Below are positions 7,293-15,818 of a DNA stretch of 36,842 nt, one piece after another. Origin of the DNA: CAYFFO01 sp964342485 (GTDB taxonomy: Bacteria > Chloroflexota > Dehalococcoidia > Lucifugimonadales > CAJWER01); NCBI GenBank assembly GCA_964342485.1, contig CAYFFO010000021.1, positions 1 through 36,842 on the forward strand, written 5' to 3'. The position numbers were made by a program, and so were the translations under genes. The first letter of the stretch is position 1. Every line of letters begins with the position of its first letter. Under the pieces are notes generated by a model. That model did no database searches. It saw only the letters and a program-made list of their open reading frames with translations, and had not been told where the DNA came from.

Positions 7293-8384
7293 ATGACTTT
7301 ACGAATATTGTTTACAACCATGTTGTTAATATTGACTGGAACTTTTATAGGTTGTGGAGACAACAATTCAGAAAAAACCACTGCTATAGAAATTGGAACC
7401 GACACAACTGAACCCGAAGAGCTAACAATAATGGTCCATAGTGCTTTTGATATTAGTGACAGTGTAATTAAAGAATTTGAGGAAAAGAATAATTCAAAGG
7501 TAATTGTATACAAAGCCGGAAGCTCAGGTGAAGGTTTGAATCGAGCGATTTTAGAAAAAGGCAATCCTTCCGCTGACTTGTTATACGGTATTGACAACAC
7601 CTATCTTGGACGGGCCCTAGATGAAGATCTTTTTATTAAATATAAATCCGATAATCTAATGAAAGTTGACGAACAATTTATATTGGATAAAAGTCACCAT
7701 GTTATGCCGATAAACTACGGCTATGTCAACATCAATTATGACAAACAGTACTTGCTAGACAATGACTTGAAAATCCCAAAATCTCTTGAAGAATTAACAA
7801 ACCCAGAATGGAAAAATATGTTGGTTGTTGAAAATCCATCTACTTCGTCACCTGGACTCGCATTTCTTTTGACAACAATAGCCTATTTTGGAGAGTCAGG
7901 TTCCTACACTTATCTTAACTTTTGGAAAGATTTAAAAAATAACGGAGTATTGGTTAAAGATAGTTGGAGCGATGCATACTATACAGATTTTAGTAAGAAT
8001 GGAGGTAGTCGTCCTTTAGTAATTTCTTATGCGACAAGCCCGGCAGCAGAAGTGTTTTTCTCTGAAACACCTATTGAAGAACCTCCTACAGCTAATATCT
8101 TGATAGACCGTGCTACCTTCTTACAAATAGAAGGAATAGGAATATTGAAGGGAAGCGAAAACATAATTCTCGCAAAGAAATTTGTTGATTTTGCTATGGA
8201 CACTACTTTCCAGGAAGATTTGCCTAGCAAAATGTTTGTCTATCCAGTTAACAAATCAGCAAAAACTCCTGATTTCTTCAAATTTGCAGAGGTTCCTACC
8301 ATACCTGCCTTGTTGTCTTCAGACGAAATTGGTAGAAAGCGAGAACAGTGGATAGACTCTTGGACAACAACAGTCCTTAGATAA
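7293..8384 (+). CDS. thiB: thiamine-type ABC transporter substrate-binding lipoprotein
   Basis: This 363-residue protein begins with a lipoprotein signal peptide (hydrophobic residues 5-19, lipobox ending at Cys21 followed by Gly-Asp-Asn). The mature part matches the ThiB/TbpA branch of iron/sulfate-type binding proteins: a strand with TIMVHSAFD, then GSSGEGLNRAILEKGNPSADLLYGIDNTYLGRA-type features, YGYVNINYD, and the late QIEGIGIL motif. It should capture thiamine or its phosphates outside the membrane and deliver them to the permease downstream. The ATG at 7293 is preferred because the earlier in-frame ATG (7242) falls in the terminator and would bury the signal peptide. AAGGA lies upstream with rather long spacing. 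TPP riboswitch control supports the assignment. Confidence 0.92.
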   Translation: MTLRILFTTMLLILTGTFIGCGDNNSEKTTAIEIGTDTTEPEELTIMVHSAFDISDSVIKEFEEKNNSKVIVYKAGSSGEGLNRAILEKGNPSADLLYGIDNTYLGRALDEDLFIKYKSDNLMKVDEQFILDKSHHVMPINYGYVNINYDKQYLLDNDLKIPKSLEELTNPEWKNMLVVENPSTSSPGLAFLLTTIAYFGESGSYTYLNFWKDLKNNGVLVKDSWSDAYYTDFSKNGGSRPLVISYATSPAAEVFFSETPIEEPPTANILIDRATFLQIEGIGILKGSENIILAKKFVDFAMDTTFQEDLPSKMFVYPVNKSAKTPDFFKFAEVPTIPALLSSDEIGRKREQWIDSWTTTVLR

Positions 8385-8453
8385 GAACAAATATATCCAA
8401 CATATATAGGTCCGGGTGTGGCTATATCTAAATAGTTATTGAAGGGAAAAGAT

Positions 8454-10106
8454 TTGAAATTCAAATCAATTTGCATGTTTATTCCCTTGGGTTTTCTGAG
8501 CATCTTTTTCATTTTTCCATTAATAAATATAATCCTCCGAGGGCTTGGGGATAATGGACTTTTAGATCTCCTACCATTTAAACAAATTATTTCTGAGACT
8601 TATTATCTTGAAAGGATTTGGTTCACATTCTGGCAGGCTTCAATTTCAACTATATTAACACTCATCATTGGATTACCAGTGGCGTTTGTTTTTGCAAGAT
8701 ATGAATTTCCATGTAAGGAATTATTGAAATCACTCACAACATTGCCATTTGTAATGCCAACTATCGTTGTAGCAATAGGTTTTGGAGCTTTGTTAGGACC
8801 TAATGGTTTGCTTAATCAAGTTATGATGACTGTCTTTGACTTAAAGCAATCAATAATAAACTTTCAAAATACTTTGGTAATCATTTTTGCTGCACATGTT
8901 TTCTATAACTATTCAATTGTTGTAAGAATCGTTTCAAATAATTGGTCTAATCTTGACCCAAACCTTGAAGGGTCTGCAAAAATGTTGGGAGCCGGTAGAT
9001 TGAGAGTATTCTGGTATATCGAACTGCCACTATTATTACCATCAATAATTTCGGCAGCATTACTGAGCTTCATATTTGCTTTCAGCAGCTTCGGTGTAAT
9101 TTTGATACTTGGTGGGCCACAGTTTGCTACATTGGAAGTGACAATTTATGAACTGACAACTAAACTGTTTCGATTGCCTCTGGCTGCAGCTCTTTGTTTG
9201 ATCCAAATATCCGTTTCTTATCTATTTCTATTTCTCTACGCTAGACTTCAAGACAAGACTCATACCATTTTAAATTTTAAGCCTTATCATTCGACTTTGA
9301 GATATCCAGTCACGAAACTGGAAAAAGTTTTTGTTATATTAACTTTAATCATGGTTTTATTGATTCTTTCACCTTTAGTTGCCTTAGTAGGAAAGTCTGT
9401 TTACGTCAGGGAAGGATTTAGTATTGTCAATTTTGTAAATCTATTTACTAATCCTAATGATTCCTATTTTTACCTGTCACCAATGGTAATTATCTGGAAT
9501 TCAATCAGGTTTGGAGTTATTACGATTGTAATATCTCTTATCATTGGCACTATGTCAGCAATCTTTCTTGGTGGGAAAGGAAAAAGGACTGGTCTATTGG
9601 ACTCCTTATTGATGCTTCCGCTGGGAGCATCAGCAGTCGTCCTGGGATACGGATTCCTCATTTCGTTTAATCGCTCGCCTATTGATTTGAGGGCATCATG
9701 GGTTTTACTTGTTATAGCACATTCTCTAATCGCATATCCATTTGTAATAAGAAGTATCCTACCTGTTCTACAGTCTATAAATCCCGGCTTACGGGAAGCA
9801 GCATCTGTTTTGGGAGCTTCAGAATTTATGAAAATAGTTAAAATTGATCTACCCATCATATCTAGAGCTATGTTAGTCGGCGCGACTTTTGCTTTTGCGG
9901 TTTCAATCGGTGAATTTGGAGCTTCTATGTTACTGACAAGACCTGAAATGACAACTATGCCAATTTCTATATATCAGTCCCTGTCTCAACCTGGTGACGA
10001 AAATATTGGGAAAGCTATGGCAATGGCTGTACTGCTTATGATGGTAATAGGAACGAGTTTTGTCGCAATAGAAAAAATACGCTATAAGGGTATAGGTTCA
10101 TTTTAA
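8454..10106 (+). CDS. thiP: thiamine-type ABC transporter permease, fused double domain
   Basis: This 550-residue polytopic protein has two binding-protein-dependent permease (MetI-like) domains in tandem, as in ThiP and FbpB. The first EAA-type cytoplasmic loop reads GSAKMLGAGRLRVFWYIELP and the second EAASVLGASEFMKIVKIDLP. About twelve hydrophobic segments are visible. It forms the membrane channel for the thiB product. I chose the TTG at 8454: GAAGGGAAAA ends seven bases before it. A TTG at 8439 is also in frame but has no Shine-Dalgarno, and the ribosome site would lie inside its coding sequence. The last base of its stop codon is shared with the ATG of the ATPase gene (TAATG), indicating translational coupling. 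Confidence 0.92.
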   Translation: MKFKSICMFIPLGFLSIFFIFPLINIILRGLGDNGLLDLLPFKQIISETYYLERIWFTFWQASISTILTLIIGLPVAFVFARYEFPCKELLKSLTTLPFVMPTIVVAIGFGALLGPNGLLNQVMMTVFDLKQSIINFQNTLVIIFAAHVFYNYSIVVRIVSNNWSNLDPNLEGSAKMLGAGRLRVFWYIELPLLLPSIISAALLSFIFAFSSFGVILILGGPQFATLEVTIYELTTKLFRLPLAAALCLIQISVSYLFLFLYARLQDKTHTILNFKPYHSTLRYPVTKLEKVFVILTLIMVLLILSPLVALVGKSVYVREGFSIVNFVNLFTNPNDSYFYLSPMVIIWNSIRFGVITIVISLIIGTMSAIFLGGKGKRTGLLDSLLMLPLGASAVVLGYGFLISFNRSPIDLRASWVLLVIAHSLIAYPFVIRSILPVLQSINPGLREAASVLGASEFMKIVKIDLPIISRAMLVGATFAFAVSIGEFGASMLLTRPEMTTMPISIYQSLSQPGDENIGKAMAMAVLLMMVIGTSFVAIEKIRYKGIGSF

Positions 10107-11176
10107 TGACTTTTCTTCAACTAGAACAATTGACAAAGCGGTTTGGGAAAACTATTGCAGTTGATGTAGGAAACATGCAGGTCGATCAGGGTGAAATAAT
10201 TTGTCTTTTGGGACCAAGTGGTTGTGGTAAATCAACGTTACTTCGTTTAATCGCTGGCCTCGAAACACCTGATAATGGCTCGATAAGATTAAATGGCAAA
10301 ATTATTAATGAATTGACACCTCAGGAACGGCGTTTTGGTTTGATGTTTCAGGATCTTAGTCTTTTCCCTCATATGAATGTATACAGAAATATTTCTTTCG
10401 GTCTCAAGATGCAAAAAATAGAAAAGAAAGAGATCGATAAAAGAATATCAGAATTGCTGGATTTGGTCGATTTGAACGGATATGAGGCCAGGTCTGTAAT
10501 TGATTTATCTGGAGGTGAAATGCAACGTGTAGCACTGGCCCGTTCTCTTGCTCCAAATCCATCAATTCTTATGCTTGATGAACCATTAGGTGCACTGGAT
10601 AAAGGGCTTAGGGATAAACTTCAATATCATATAAAAACAATTCTAAAGAATGCTGGTTTAACTTCCATATATGTTACTCATGATAAAGAAGAAGCTTTTG
10701 TAATGGCAGACAGAATTGGATTCATGAACGAAGGTAATATTCTAACTATTGGTAAACCTGTTGAAGTTTTTTCAAATCCAGAAAATGAGTTAGTTGCAAG
10801 GAGCTTAGGCTATAGAAATATATTTCGAGGAGTCGTCAAAAAGTCAGATTTTGGTTTGGAGTTTGAATCTGAAATAGGGAATCTTAAAGGGAAGTACGAA
10901 GGTACGGTAAGTTATAGCCTGGGTCAATCAGCAAAATTACTAATAGATGAAAGAATGATAGAACTTCATGATGAAGAACCCACACGACAGGTAAATTACT
11001 TTCAAGTTATAGTCGATGAAATCATTTTCAAAGGCAGTGAATTTGATATAAAACTAAAAATTGGTTCAATTATTCTGGTTGCAACTGTATCCAATAAAGT
11101 ATCAAAGGGATTTTTGACTATTGGACGTAAAATCTGGATATCTTTTTTACCAGAGTCTGTTAAAGAAATCCTATAG
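10106..11176 (+). CDS. thiQ: ABC transporter ATP-binding protein of the thiamine importer
   Basis: This 356-residue ATPase has Walker A GPSGCGKST (36-44), Q-loop Gln82, signature LSGGEMQ (134-140), Walker B ILMLDEP (154-160) and switch His192 (VTHDKEE). After about residue 235 comes a C-terminal regulatory beta-domain of the TOBE type. Enterobacterial ThiQ is only about 230 residues and lacks this, so the chain resembles CysA/FbpC/PotA in length. The start overlaps the permease stop. It powers the ThiBP importer. The gene context and TPP riboswitch argue for thiamine, while the ATPase alone would be compatible with iron or spermidine systems. Confidence 0.9.
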   Translation: MTFLQLEQLTKRFGKTIAVDVGNMQVDQGEIICLLGPSGCGKSTLLRLIAGLETPDNGSIRLNGKIINELTPQERRFGLMFQDLSLFPHMNVYRNISFGLKMQKIEKKEIDKRISELLDLVDLNGYEARSVIDLSGGEMQRVALARSLAPNPSILMLDEPLGALDKGLRDKLQYHIKTILKNAGLTSIYVTHDKEEAFVMADRIGFMNEGNILTIGKPVEVFSNPENELVARSLGYRNIFRGVVKKSDFGLEFESEIGNLKGKYEGTVSYSLGQSAKLLIDERMIELHDEEPTRQVNYFQVIVDEIIFKGSEFDIKLKIGSIILVATVSNKVSKGFLTIGRKIWISFLPESVKEIL

Positions 11177-11216
11177 ATGGAAGACATAAGTTGTTATCAA
11201 TGTCTAAACTTCTAAG

Positions 11217-11762
11217 TTATAGGATATTTGTTCTTATCCATTGCCATGGCTTGACTTCGGCGAAATGAAGTATATATTCCTGTGCAAATTTGGGTATATA
11301 TAGGATAGCCAATATGGTGACAAGAGAAGTTTTAGTGGTCGGAATGAATTTCGGAGCATATCGTTCGCAGATAATATAGTAGATAAAGAAATTTTCAAAT
11401 AAGTTCGGGAAAAAGAATATGAGTTTTCTGAATTCTTCGCCTGTTATCTCAAAAGCTCCTATCCCAATAAGGCGCAGCATAAATAGGGATAAAGCAGCGT
11501 TACGTGCCAGTCTATTGGGCCAGCCAAAACATACAATAGCTTCGAAAGTTAGGTAGTAAATGTCAAGCCACTTGTCAAATCGTTGGTAATAGTCCCCAAA
11601 CCCTACTTGTGGTTCTCCAAGCTGTGACTGAAGCATATCAACCAGCACTACATCGAGCATATCGATAACCATAGAGGCGATAGCTCCGATTATCCTATAT
11701 CGAAAAATTGAAATAGGAATCAAGAGTCTTAGACCCAATACTATAAGAGCTGATATGGTCAT
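11217..11762 (-). CDS. small polytopic membrane protein of unknown function
   Basis: This 181-residue hydrophobic protein has about five membrane segments, at roughly residues 2-20, 20-42, 65-82, 88-105 and 120-160. Between them is a polar loop with GEPQVGFGDYYQRFDKWLDIYYL. I do not recognise the family. The start ATG has AGGA six bases upstream. It follows msrA on the same strand after 39 bases, so the two are probably one transcript. Its C-terminus converges on the ABC ATPase gene, 40 bases away. No catalytic motif is visible. Confidence 0.75.
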   Translation of the reverse strand: MTISALIVLGLRLLIPISIFRYRIIGAIASMVIDMLDVVLVDMLQSQLGEPQVGFGDYYQRFDKWLDIYYLTFEAIVCFGWPNRLARNAALSLFMLRLIGIGAFEITGEEFRKLIFFFPNLFENFFIYYIICERYAPKFIPTTKTSLVTILAILYIPKFAQEYILHFAEVKPWQWIRTNIL

Positions 11763-11801
11763 AAATAATCCTGTCGTCTTACCCGTTGTCTGTTATATCG
11801 A

Positions 11802-12347
11802 TTAATCTTTTAAATATTTTGAATACTGTGATCTGAATTTTGATATCTTTGGTGATACAACATATTCACAGTAAGGTTGTGATTGGTTATTTGTATAGTA
11901 TTGTTGGTGATAATCTTCTGCCAAATAAAACTTTTCAACAGGTTTCAATTCAGTAACTATAGGACTACCCCAAATCCTGTTTGTTTCCAACGACTCGATA
12001 GTGTTTTTGGCAACAATCAGCTGACTTTGATTATGGTAAAAGATAGCTGAACGGTATGACTCACCTATATCGTTACCCTGTCGATTTAAAGTAGTCGGAT
12101 CATGAATTGAAAAAAACATATTTAGAATCGTATGGTAGGAAATGTCCTGTACTTGAAATTCCAATTGCACTGCCTCAGCGTGTCCAGTTGTTTCCGAACA
12201 TACTTGCTCATATGTAGGGTTTACTACATGGCCACCCGAGTAACCAGAGACCACTGACTTAATACCTTGAACCATTGCAAAAACCGCTTCTATACACCAA
12301 AAACAGCCGCCTGCCAAAGTAGCTACTTCAACTTGGTTTTTATTCAA
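11802..12347 (-). CDS. msrA: peptide methionine-S-sulfoxide reductase MsrA
   Basis: The protein reduces methionine-S-sulfoxide in proteins. The hallmark GGCFWC appears at residues 13-18 of this model, with Cys15 as nucleophile. It is followed by GYSGGHVVNPTYEQVCSETTGHAEAVQ-type sequence, and YHQQYY and the C-terminal PYCEYVVSPKISKFR carry a candidate resolving Cys. I chose the TTG at 12347 because AAAGGA lies seven bases upstream and the N-terminus then matches the usual compact MsrA. A TTG at 12386, 13 codons earlier, is in frame but has no Shine-Dalgarno. With this start the length is 181 residues. It lacks a signal peptide and is cytoplasmic. It is probably transcribed with the small membrane protein downstream. 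Confidence 0.95.
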   Translation of the reverse strand: MNKNQVEVATLAGGCFWCIEAVFAMVQGIKSVVSGYSGGHVVNPTYEQVCSETTGHAEAVQLEFQVQDISYHTILNMFFSIHDPTTLNRQGNDIGESYRSAIFYHNQSQLIVAKNTIESLETNRIWGSPIVTELKPVEKFYLAEDYHQQYYTNNQSQPYCEYVVSPKISKFRSQYSKYLKD

Positions 12348-12465
12348 CTTAGGATCCTTTTTGTCTATTGGATTCTTTTGGATCAAATATTACTTTTTTT
12401 AAAAATAAAATAACTCGATTGATAGATATATCATTGTATTAAGTATAGATCAATTGCAAGATCGA

Positions 12466-12494
12466 TTGACAAACACATATAAATAGGATAAAAA
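12466..12494 (+). promoter_or_regulatory. candidate promoter for the PhyH dioxygenase
   Basis: A consensus -35 box TTGACA lies at 12466-12471. Seventeen bases later TAAAAA (12489-12494) is a poor -10. It sits in the 180-base gap between divergent msrA and the dioxygenase and would leave a leader of about 70 bases. Confidence 0.35.
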
Positions 12495-12569
12495 ATTTTC
12501 AATAAGAAGATTGATGAGTTTAGGAATATTACATATTCAATAATTACCAGTAAATTATAGGAGAGAGAC

Positions 12570-13604
12570 ATGTTTTTGACTAAACAACAATTGGATACTT
12601 TCGAAAAGGATGGATTTTTAATTATCAAAAATGCCTTTGATCCAACAAAGACAGTTGACCCCGTCTTTAAAGAATATGAAATGGTACTTGATAACCTTGC
12701 AGAAGATCTTTTTAATAAAGGTGAGATTTCCTCTAAGTTCAACGGTTTATCTTTTGACCAAAAAATGGAATCTATATCTAAAGAGACACAACAAACTCAT
12801 GCCCAGTATTTTGATTTTTCCTTACCGATCGCCGGTGAAATAACGGAACAAACTCCAATGTGGCATGGCCCTCAGGTATTCAATATGCTGACATTCCCTG
12901 GGCTACTTGATATCGTTGAATCAGTGATAGGTCCCGAAATATATTCGAATCCTGTACAACATGTGAGAATCAGACCACCTGCACGGATTTTCAGAAACCC
13001 TGAAACAAAAAATGGATCTCCAGGTCATTTTGCTCCGAATCCGGGAGATCCCACAGCATGGCATCAGGATCAAACTGTCGGTACTGATGGCGATTTAGAT
13101 GATACTGACATGTTGACTGTTTGGATTCCTATTCGAGATACCACCGAGGAAATGGGCTGTTTAAAGGTTGTACCTGGCAGTCATAAACAGGGTGTATTTG
13201 AAAATTGTGGAGCAGATAGCAAATATGGGAAATTAAATGGTCCAGGTATACCTGAACGGTTTTTTACTGCAGAAGATATGCTTCCTATTCCAGTAAACCG
13301 AGGAGACGTCATTATCTTTCATAGAAAAACGATACATGGTTCCCTTGTCAACGAGAGTAACAAGGTCAGAATAAGTTTTGACATCAGGTATCATCCTACT
13401 GGCCAATCGACAGGTCGACAATGGTTTCCAGGTTTCGTTGCAAGAAGTAAAAATGAACCCGAGTCTGTACTAGAAGATCCACAGGAATGGTCGACTATAT
13501 GGAAAAATACCAGAACTCAAATCTCAGAGATGGAAATAAATCCTGTTAAAGAGTGGACCGACAAAAAATCTAAGAAACTTAATGCAAATCCAGTTTGTGC
13601 ATAA
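12570..13604 (+). CDS. phytanoyl-CoA dioxygenase (PhyH) family protein
   Basis: This 344-residue Fe(II)/2-oxoglutarate-dependent oxygenase is of the PhyH family. The iron triad is visible as His165-Gln-Asp167 (WHQD) and His256 (TIHGS), with Arg268 twelve residues later to hold 2-oxoglutarate. TVWIPIRDTTEEMGCLKVVPGSH between them is the family's core strand pair. It should hydroxylate a small organic substrate; bacterial members act on many compounds and the substrate cannot be read. The start ATG has a near-perfect Shine-Dalgarno (GGAGAGAG). The Gfo/Idh oxidoreductase follows after 24 bases, so hydroxylation and subsequent dehydrogenation may be linked. Confidence 0.93.
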   Translation: MFLTKQQLDTFEKDGFLIIKNAFDPTKTVDPVFKEYEMVLDNLAEDLFNKGEISSKFNGLSFDQKMESISKETQQTHAQYFDFSLPIAGEITEQTPMWHGPQVFNMLTFPGLLDIVESVIGPEIYSNPVQHVRIRPPARIFRNPETKNGSPGHFAPNPGDPTAWHQDQTVGTDGDLDDTDMLTVWIPIRDTTEEMGCLKVVPGSHKQGVFENCGADSKYGKLNGPGIPERFFTAEDMLPIPVNRGDVIIFHRKTIHGSLVNESNKVRISFDIRYHPTGQSTGRQWFPGFVARSKNEPESVLEDPQEWSTIWKNTRTQISEMEINPVKEWTDKKSKKLNANPVCA

Positions 13605-13628
13605 ACACTATTATTAAGGAGAAAAATA

Positions 13629-14687
13629 TTGAGTACATATCGCGTTGGTATAGTTGGATTACGAGGAATTGCAGCAGGTCCGATTAAGGAAAATCCTCCG
13701 TATCCACTTGGCCGCCAAATTACTACCTCACATGCTTCCTGTCTAGCACTTATGCCTGAAGTTGAAGTTGTTGCTTACTGTGACATGGACGAAACACTGT
13801 TGACAGACTTTAATAACAACTGGGGAGAAACATGGCCGAATGCAAAACCCTATGTAAATTTCGATAAAATGATTAAAGATGCTGATTTAGATATTCTTAC
13901 TGTTTGTACCGGCGATGCTGCACATGCAAAATTGGTAATAGGGGCAGCAGAGTCAGGTGTTAAAGGTATCATTTGTGAAAAACCTCTAGCGACAAGTATG
14001 GAAGATGTGAATACAATGTTAGAGGCGTGTAAAGATAACAACGTACCTCTTAGCGTAGGACACACTCGGAGATGGAGAAAACTTTACCATAAGGTTCGGG
14101 AGACCATAAGATCAGGAGGTATTGGATCGATAAATACCATTGTTGTGTCTCACTGGGGCGCAAGGGCAATGTTATTTAGAAATGGCACGCATATTATTGA
14201 TGGTATTTGCTTCTTCGCAGAATCAGCTCCTAAATTTGTTTGGGCCAAATTAGAGGACGGATTTGATGATTGGGATGTATACAAAGGTCAAGGAGGCAAG
14301 GATCCTGCTAGTGAACCAGGAGCTAGTGGATTTGTTATTCATGAAAATGGAATAAGATCGTTTTATGTAGGTTCAAAAGAATCTGTGGTTCCTGAATCTA
14401 CAGTTCAGATTACAGGTACAGGTGGGCAGATAGAATTTCGAATGAACGGTACATCGGCTACGATGTTTACTAAAGGGCCGGGTGGTCAAACCATGTCGGA
14501 AGAATTGGTTTCTGATGATTATCAGTCAGAAAATTATGTGGCAGCATATGAAGAGCTAATCAACCTTGTAGAAAGAGGTGGTGAAGGTGTTAGCACGGGT
14601 GAACATGGGAGATGGGTTGTCCAAATCATGACTGGATTTCTTAATTCTCATCAATCTGGATCTAAGTTGGTCGAAGTACCTCAGTAG
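13629..14687 (+). CDS. Gfo/Idh/MocA family NAD(P)-dependent oxidoreductase
   Basis: This 352-residue protein has an N-terminal Rossmann fold (VGIVGLRGIAAG at 6-17, with an unusual Pro-rich insertion before the helix). The family signature EKPLA lies at 117-121, and the C-terminal alpha/beta domain carries the GTHIIDG catalytic segment near 184-190. Members oxidise or reduce sugars, inositols and related polyols with NAD(P). The start is TTG, eight bases after AAGGAG. It lies 24 bases after the PhyH gene and probably shares its transcript. The substrate is unknown; pairing with a dioxygenase suggests a catabolic route for a hydroxylated compound (inference). Confidence 0.92.
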   Translation: MSTYRVGIVGLRGIAAGPIKENPPYPLGRQITTSHASCLALMPEVEVVAYCDMDETLLTDFNNNWGETWPNAKPYVNFDKMIKDADLDILTVCTGDAAHAKLVIGAAESGVKGIICEKPLATSMEDVNTMLEACKDNNVPLSVGHTRRWRKLYHKVRETIRSGGIGSINTIVVSHWGARAMLFRNGTHIIDGICFFAESAPKFVWAKLEDGFDDWDVYKGQGGKDPASEPGASGFVIHENGIRSFYVGSKESVVPESTVQITGTGGQIEFRMNGTSATMFTKGPGGQTMSEELVSDDYQSENYVAAYEELINLVERGGEGVSTGEHGRWVVQIMTGFLNSHQSGSKLVEVPQ

Positions 14688-14774
14688 AACTTGATCGATC
14701 ATAGTTACCAAAACAATATAAAAATATTTGATGGATAACCGTATAGCCTTGGCGTTATATTTTGATCATAAGCC

Positions 14775-15818
14775 ATGATTCCATACCTTATTAAACGAAT
14801 AGTATTAGCTTTTTTTACCGTTTGGGCCATATCTATTTTGGCATGGTTTGTTATCCAACTACCCGAGGGAGATTTGGTAGACAGATATTTTGAAGCCCTG
14901 GAACAGGGAGGGGAAGTTGGAGCAGAGGACGATCAGAGAAGAATCGAACAAATGCGTAAATATCTCGGCTACGATGGTCCTATTTGGCTTAGATACACAA
15001 ACTGGGTGAAAAATCTATTAAAAGGTGATCTTGGGAGATCATTTATAGGAACTTTGACAGGGACTACTGCTGGAGCCAGGGCTCGGCAACAGCCAATTAA
15101 GGGGATGATTGGAGACCGAATTTGGCTTACAATCGTTTTGACATCCTTTACCATCGTGGTCACATGGTCATTTGCGATACCTATCGGCATATACTCGGCC
15201 GTGAGACAACATAGCATCGGGGATTATCTGTTTACTACACTTGGCTTTACTGGACTGGCAGTTCCTGATTTCCTTTTAGGTCTTGTATTAATGTATGTTG
15301 CTTACGCCTATTTTGACCAAAGTGTGGGTGGCTTGTTTTCAGCAAATTATGAGGTGGCTCCGTGGTTAGACAGTGGATTTAACTGGAAAAAATTGAATGA
15401 TTTATTGCAACATCTATGGATTCCAGCCATTGTCTTGGGCACATCTGGTACTGCAGGGTTGATTCGTATCATGAGAAATAATTTGTTGGATGAACTGAGT
15501 AAGCCTTATGTTATAACGGGTAGAGCTAAAGGTGTCAGTTCTTGGCGTTTGATACTCAAATACCCAGTTAGAGTTGCATCCAACCCATTAATAAGTACTA
15601 TAGGGTACCTTCTTCCATCATTGGTTAGTGGGAGCGTTATTATTTCAGTTGTCCTTAGTCTGCCAACTGTTGGGCCACTACTTTTATCAGGGATTCAACA
15701 GCAAGATTCTTATCTAGCTGGTTTTATAATTCTACTTCTTGGAACTCTTACAGTCGCCGGTACTCTGATTTCTGACATCTGCCTGGCCGTAGCTGATCCC
15801 AGAATCAGATTGTCTTAG
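14775..15818 (+). CDS. DppB/OppB-type ABC transporter permease, unaccompanied
   Basis: This 347-residue membrane protein begins MIPYLIKRIVLAFFTVWAIS, the standard first segment of peptide/nickel-type DppB permeases. It continues with the extracytoplasmic region GPIWLRYTNWVKNLLKGDLGRS, about five further membrane segments and the EAA-like loop GRAKGVSSWRLILKY. It should form half of an importer channel for peptides, sugars or opines. The partner DppC permease, ATPases and binding protein are absent on both sides; the next gene runs the other way. No clear Shine-Dalgarno precedes the ATG. Its stop overlaps the stop of the converging gene by four bases. The full chain length suggests it is intact. 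Confidence 0.88.
   Translation: MIPYLIKRIVLAFFTVWAISILAWFVIQLPEGDLVDRYFEALEQGGEVGAEDDQRRIEQMRKYLGYDGPIWLRYTNWVKNLLKGDLGRSFIGTLTGTTAGARARQQPIKGMIGDRIWLTIVLTSFTIVVTWSFAIPIGIYSAVRQHSIGDYLFTTLGFTGLAVPDFLLGLVLMYVAYAYFDQSVGGLFSANYEVAPWLDSGFNWKKLNDLLQHLWIPAIVLGTSGTAGLIRIMRNNLLDELSKPYVITGRAKGVSSWRLILKYPVRVASNPLISTIGYLLPSLVSGSVIISVVLSLPTVGPLLLSGIQQQDSYLAGFIILLLGTLTVAGTLISDICLAVADPRIRLS

Noticed and set aside
7175..7600. 141-codon minus-strand reading frame over the riboswitch and thiB
   Set aside because: It is antisense to the riboswitch, the terminator and the signal peptide, with no ribosome site and no family resemblance.
11182..11205. Possible terminator after the thiamine ATPase gene
   Set aside because: The AGACAT/ATGTCT stem is only six pairs with a 12-base loop and no T-run; such pairs are expected by chance in AT-rich DNA.
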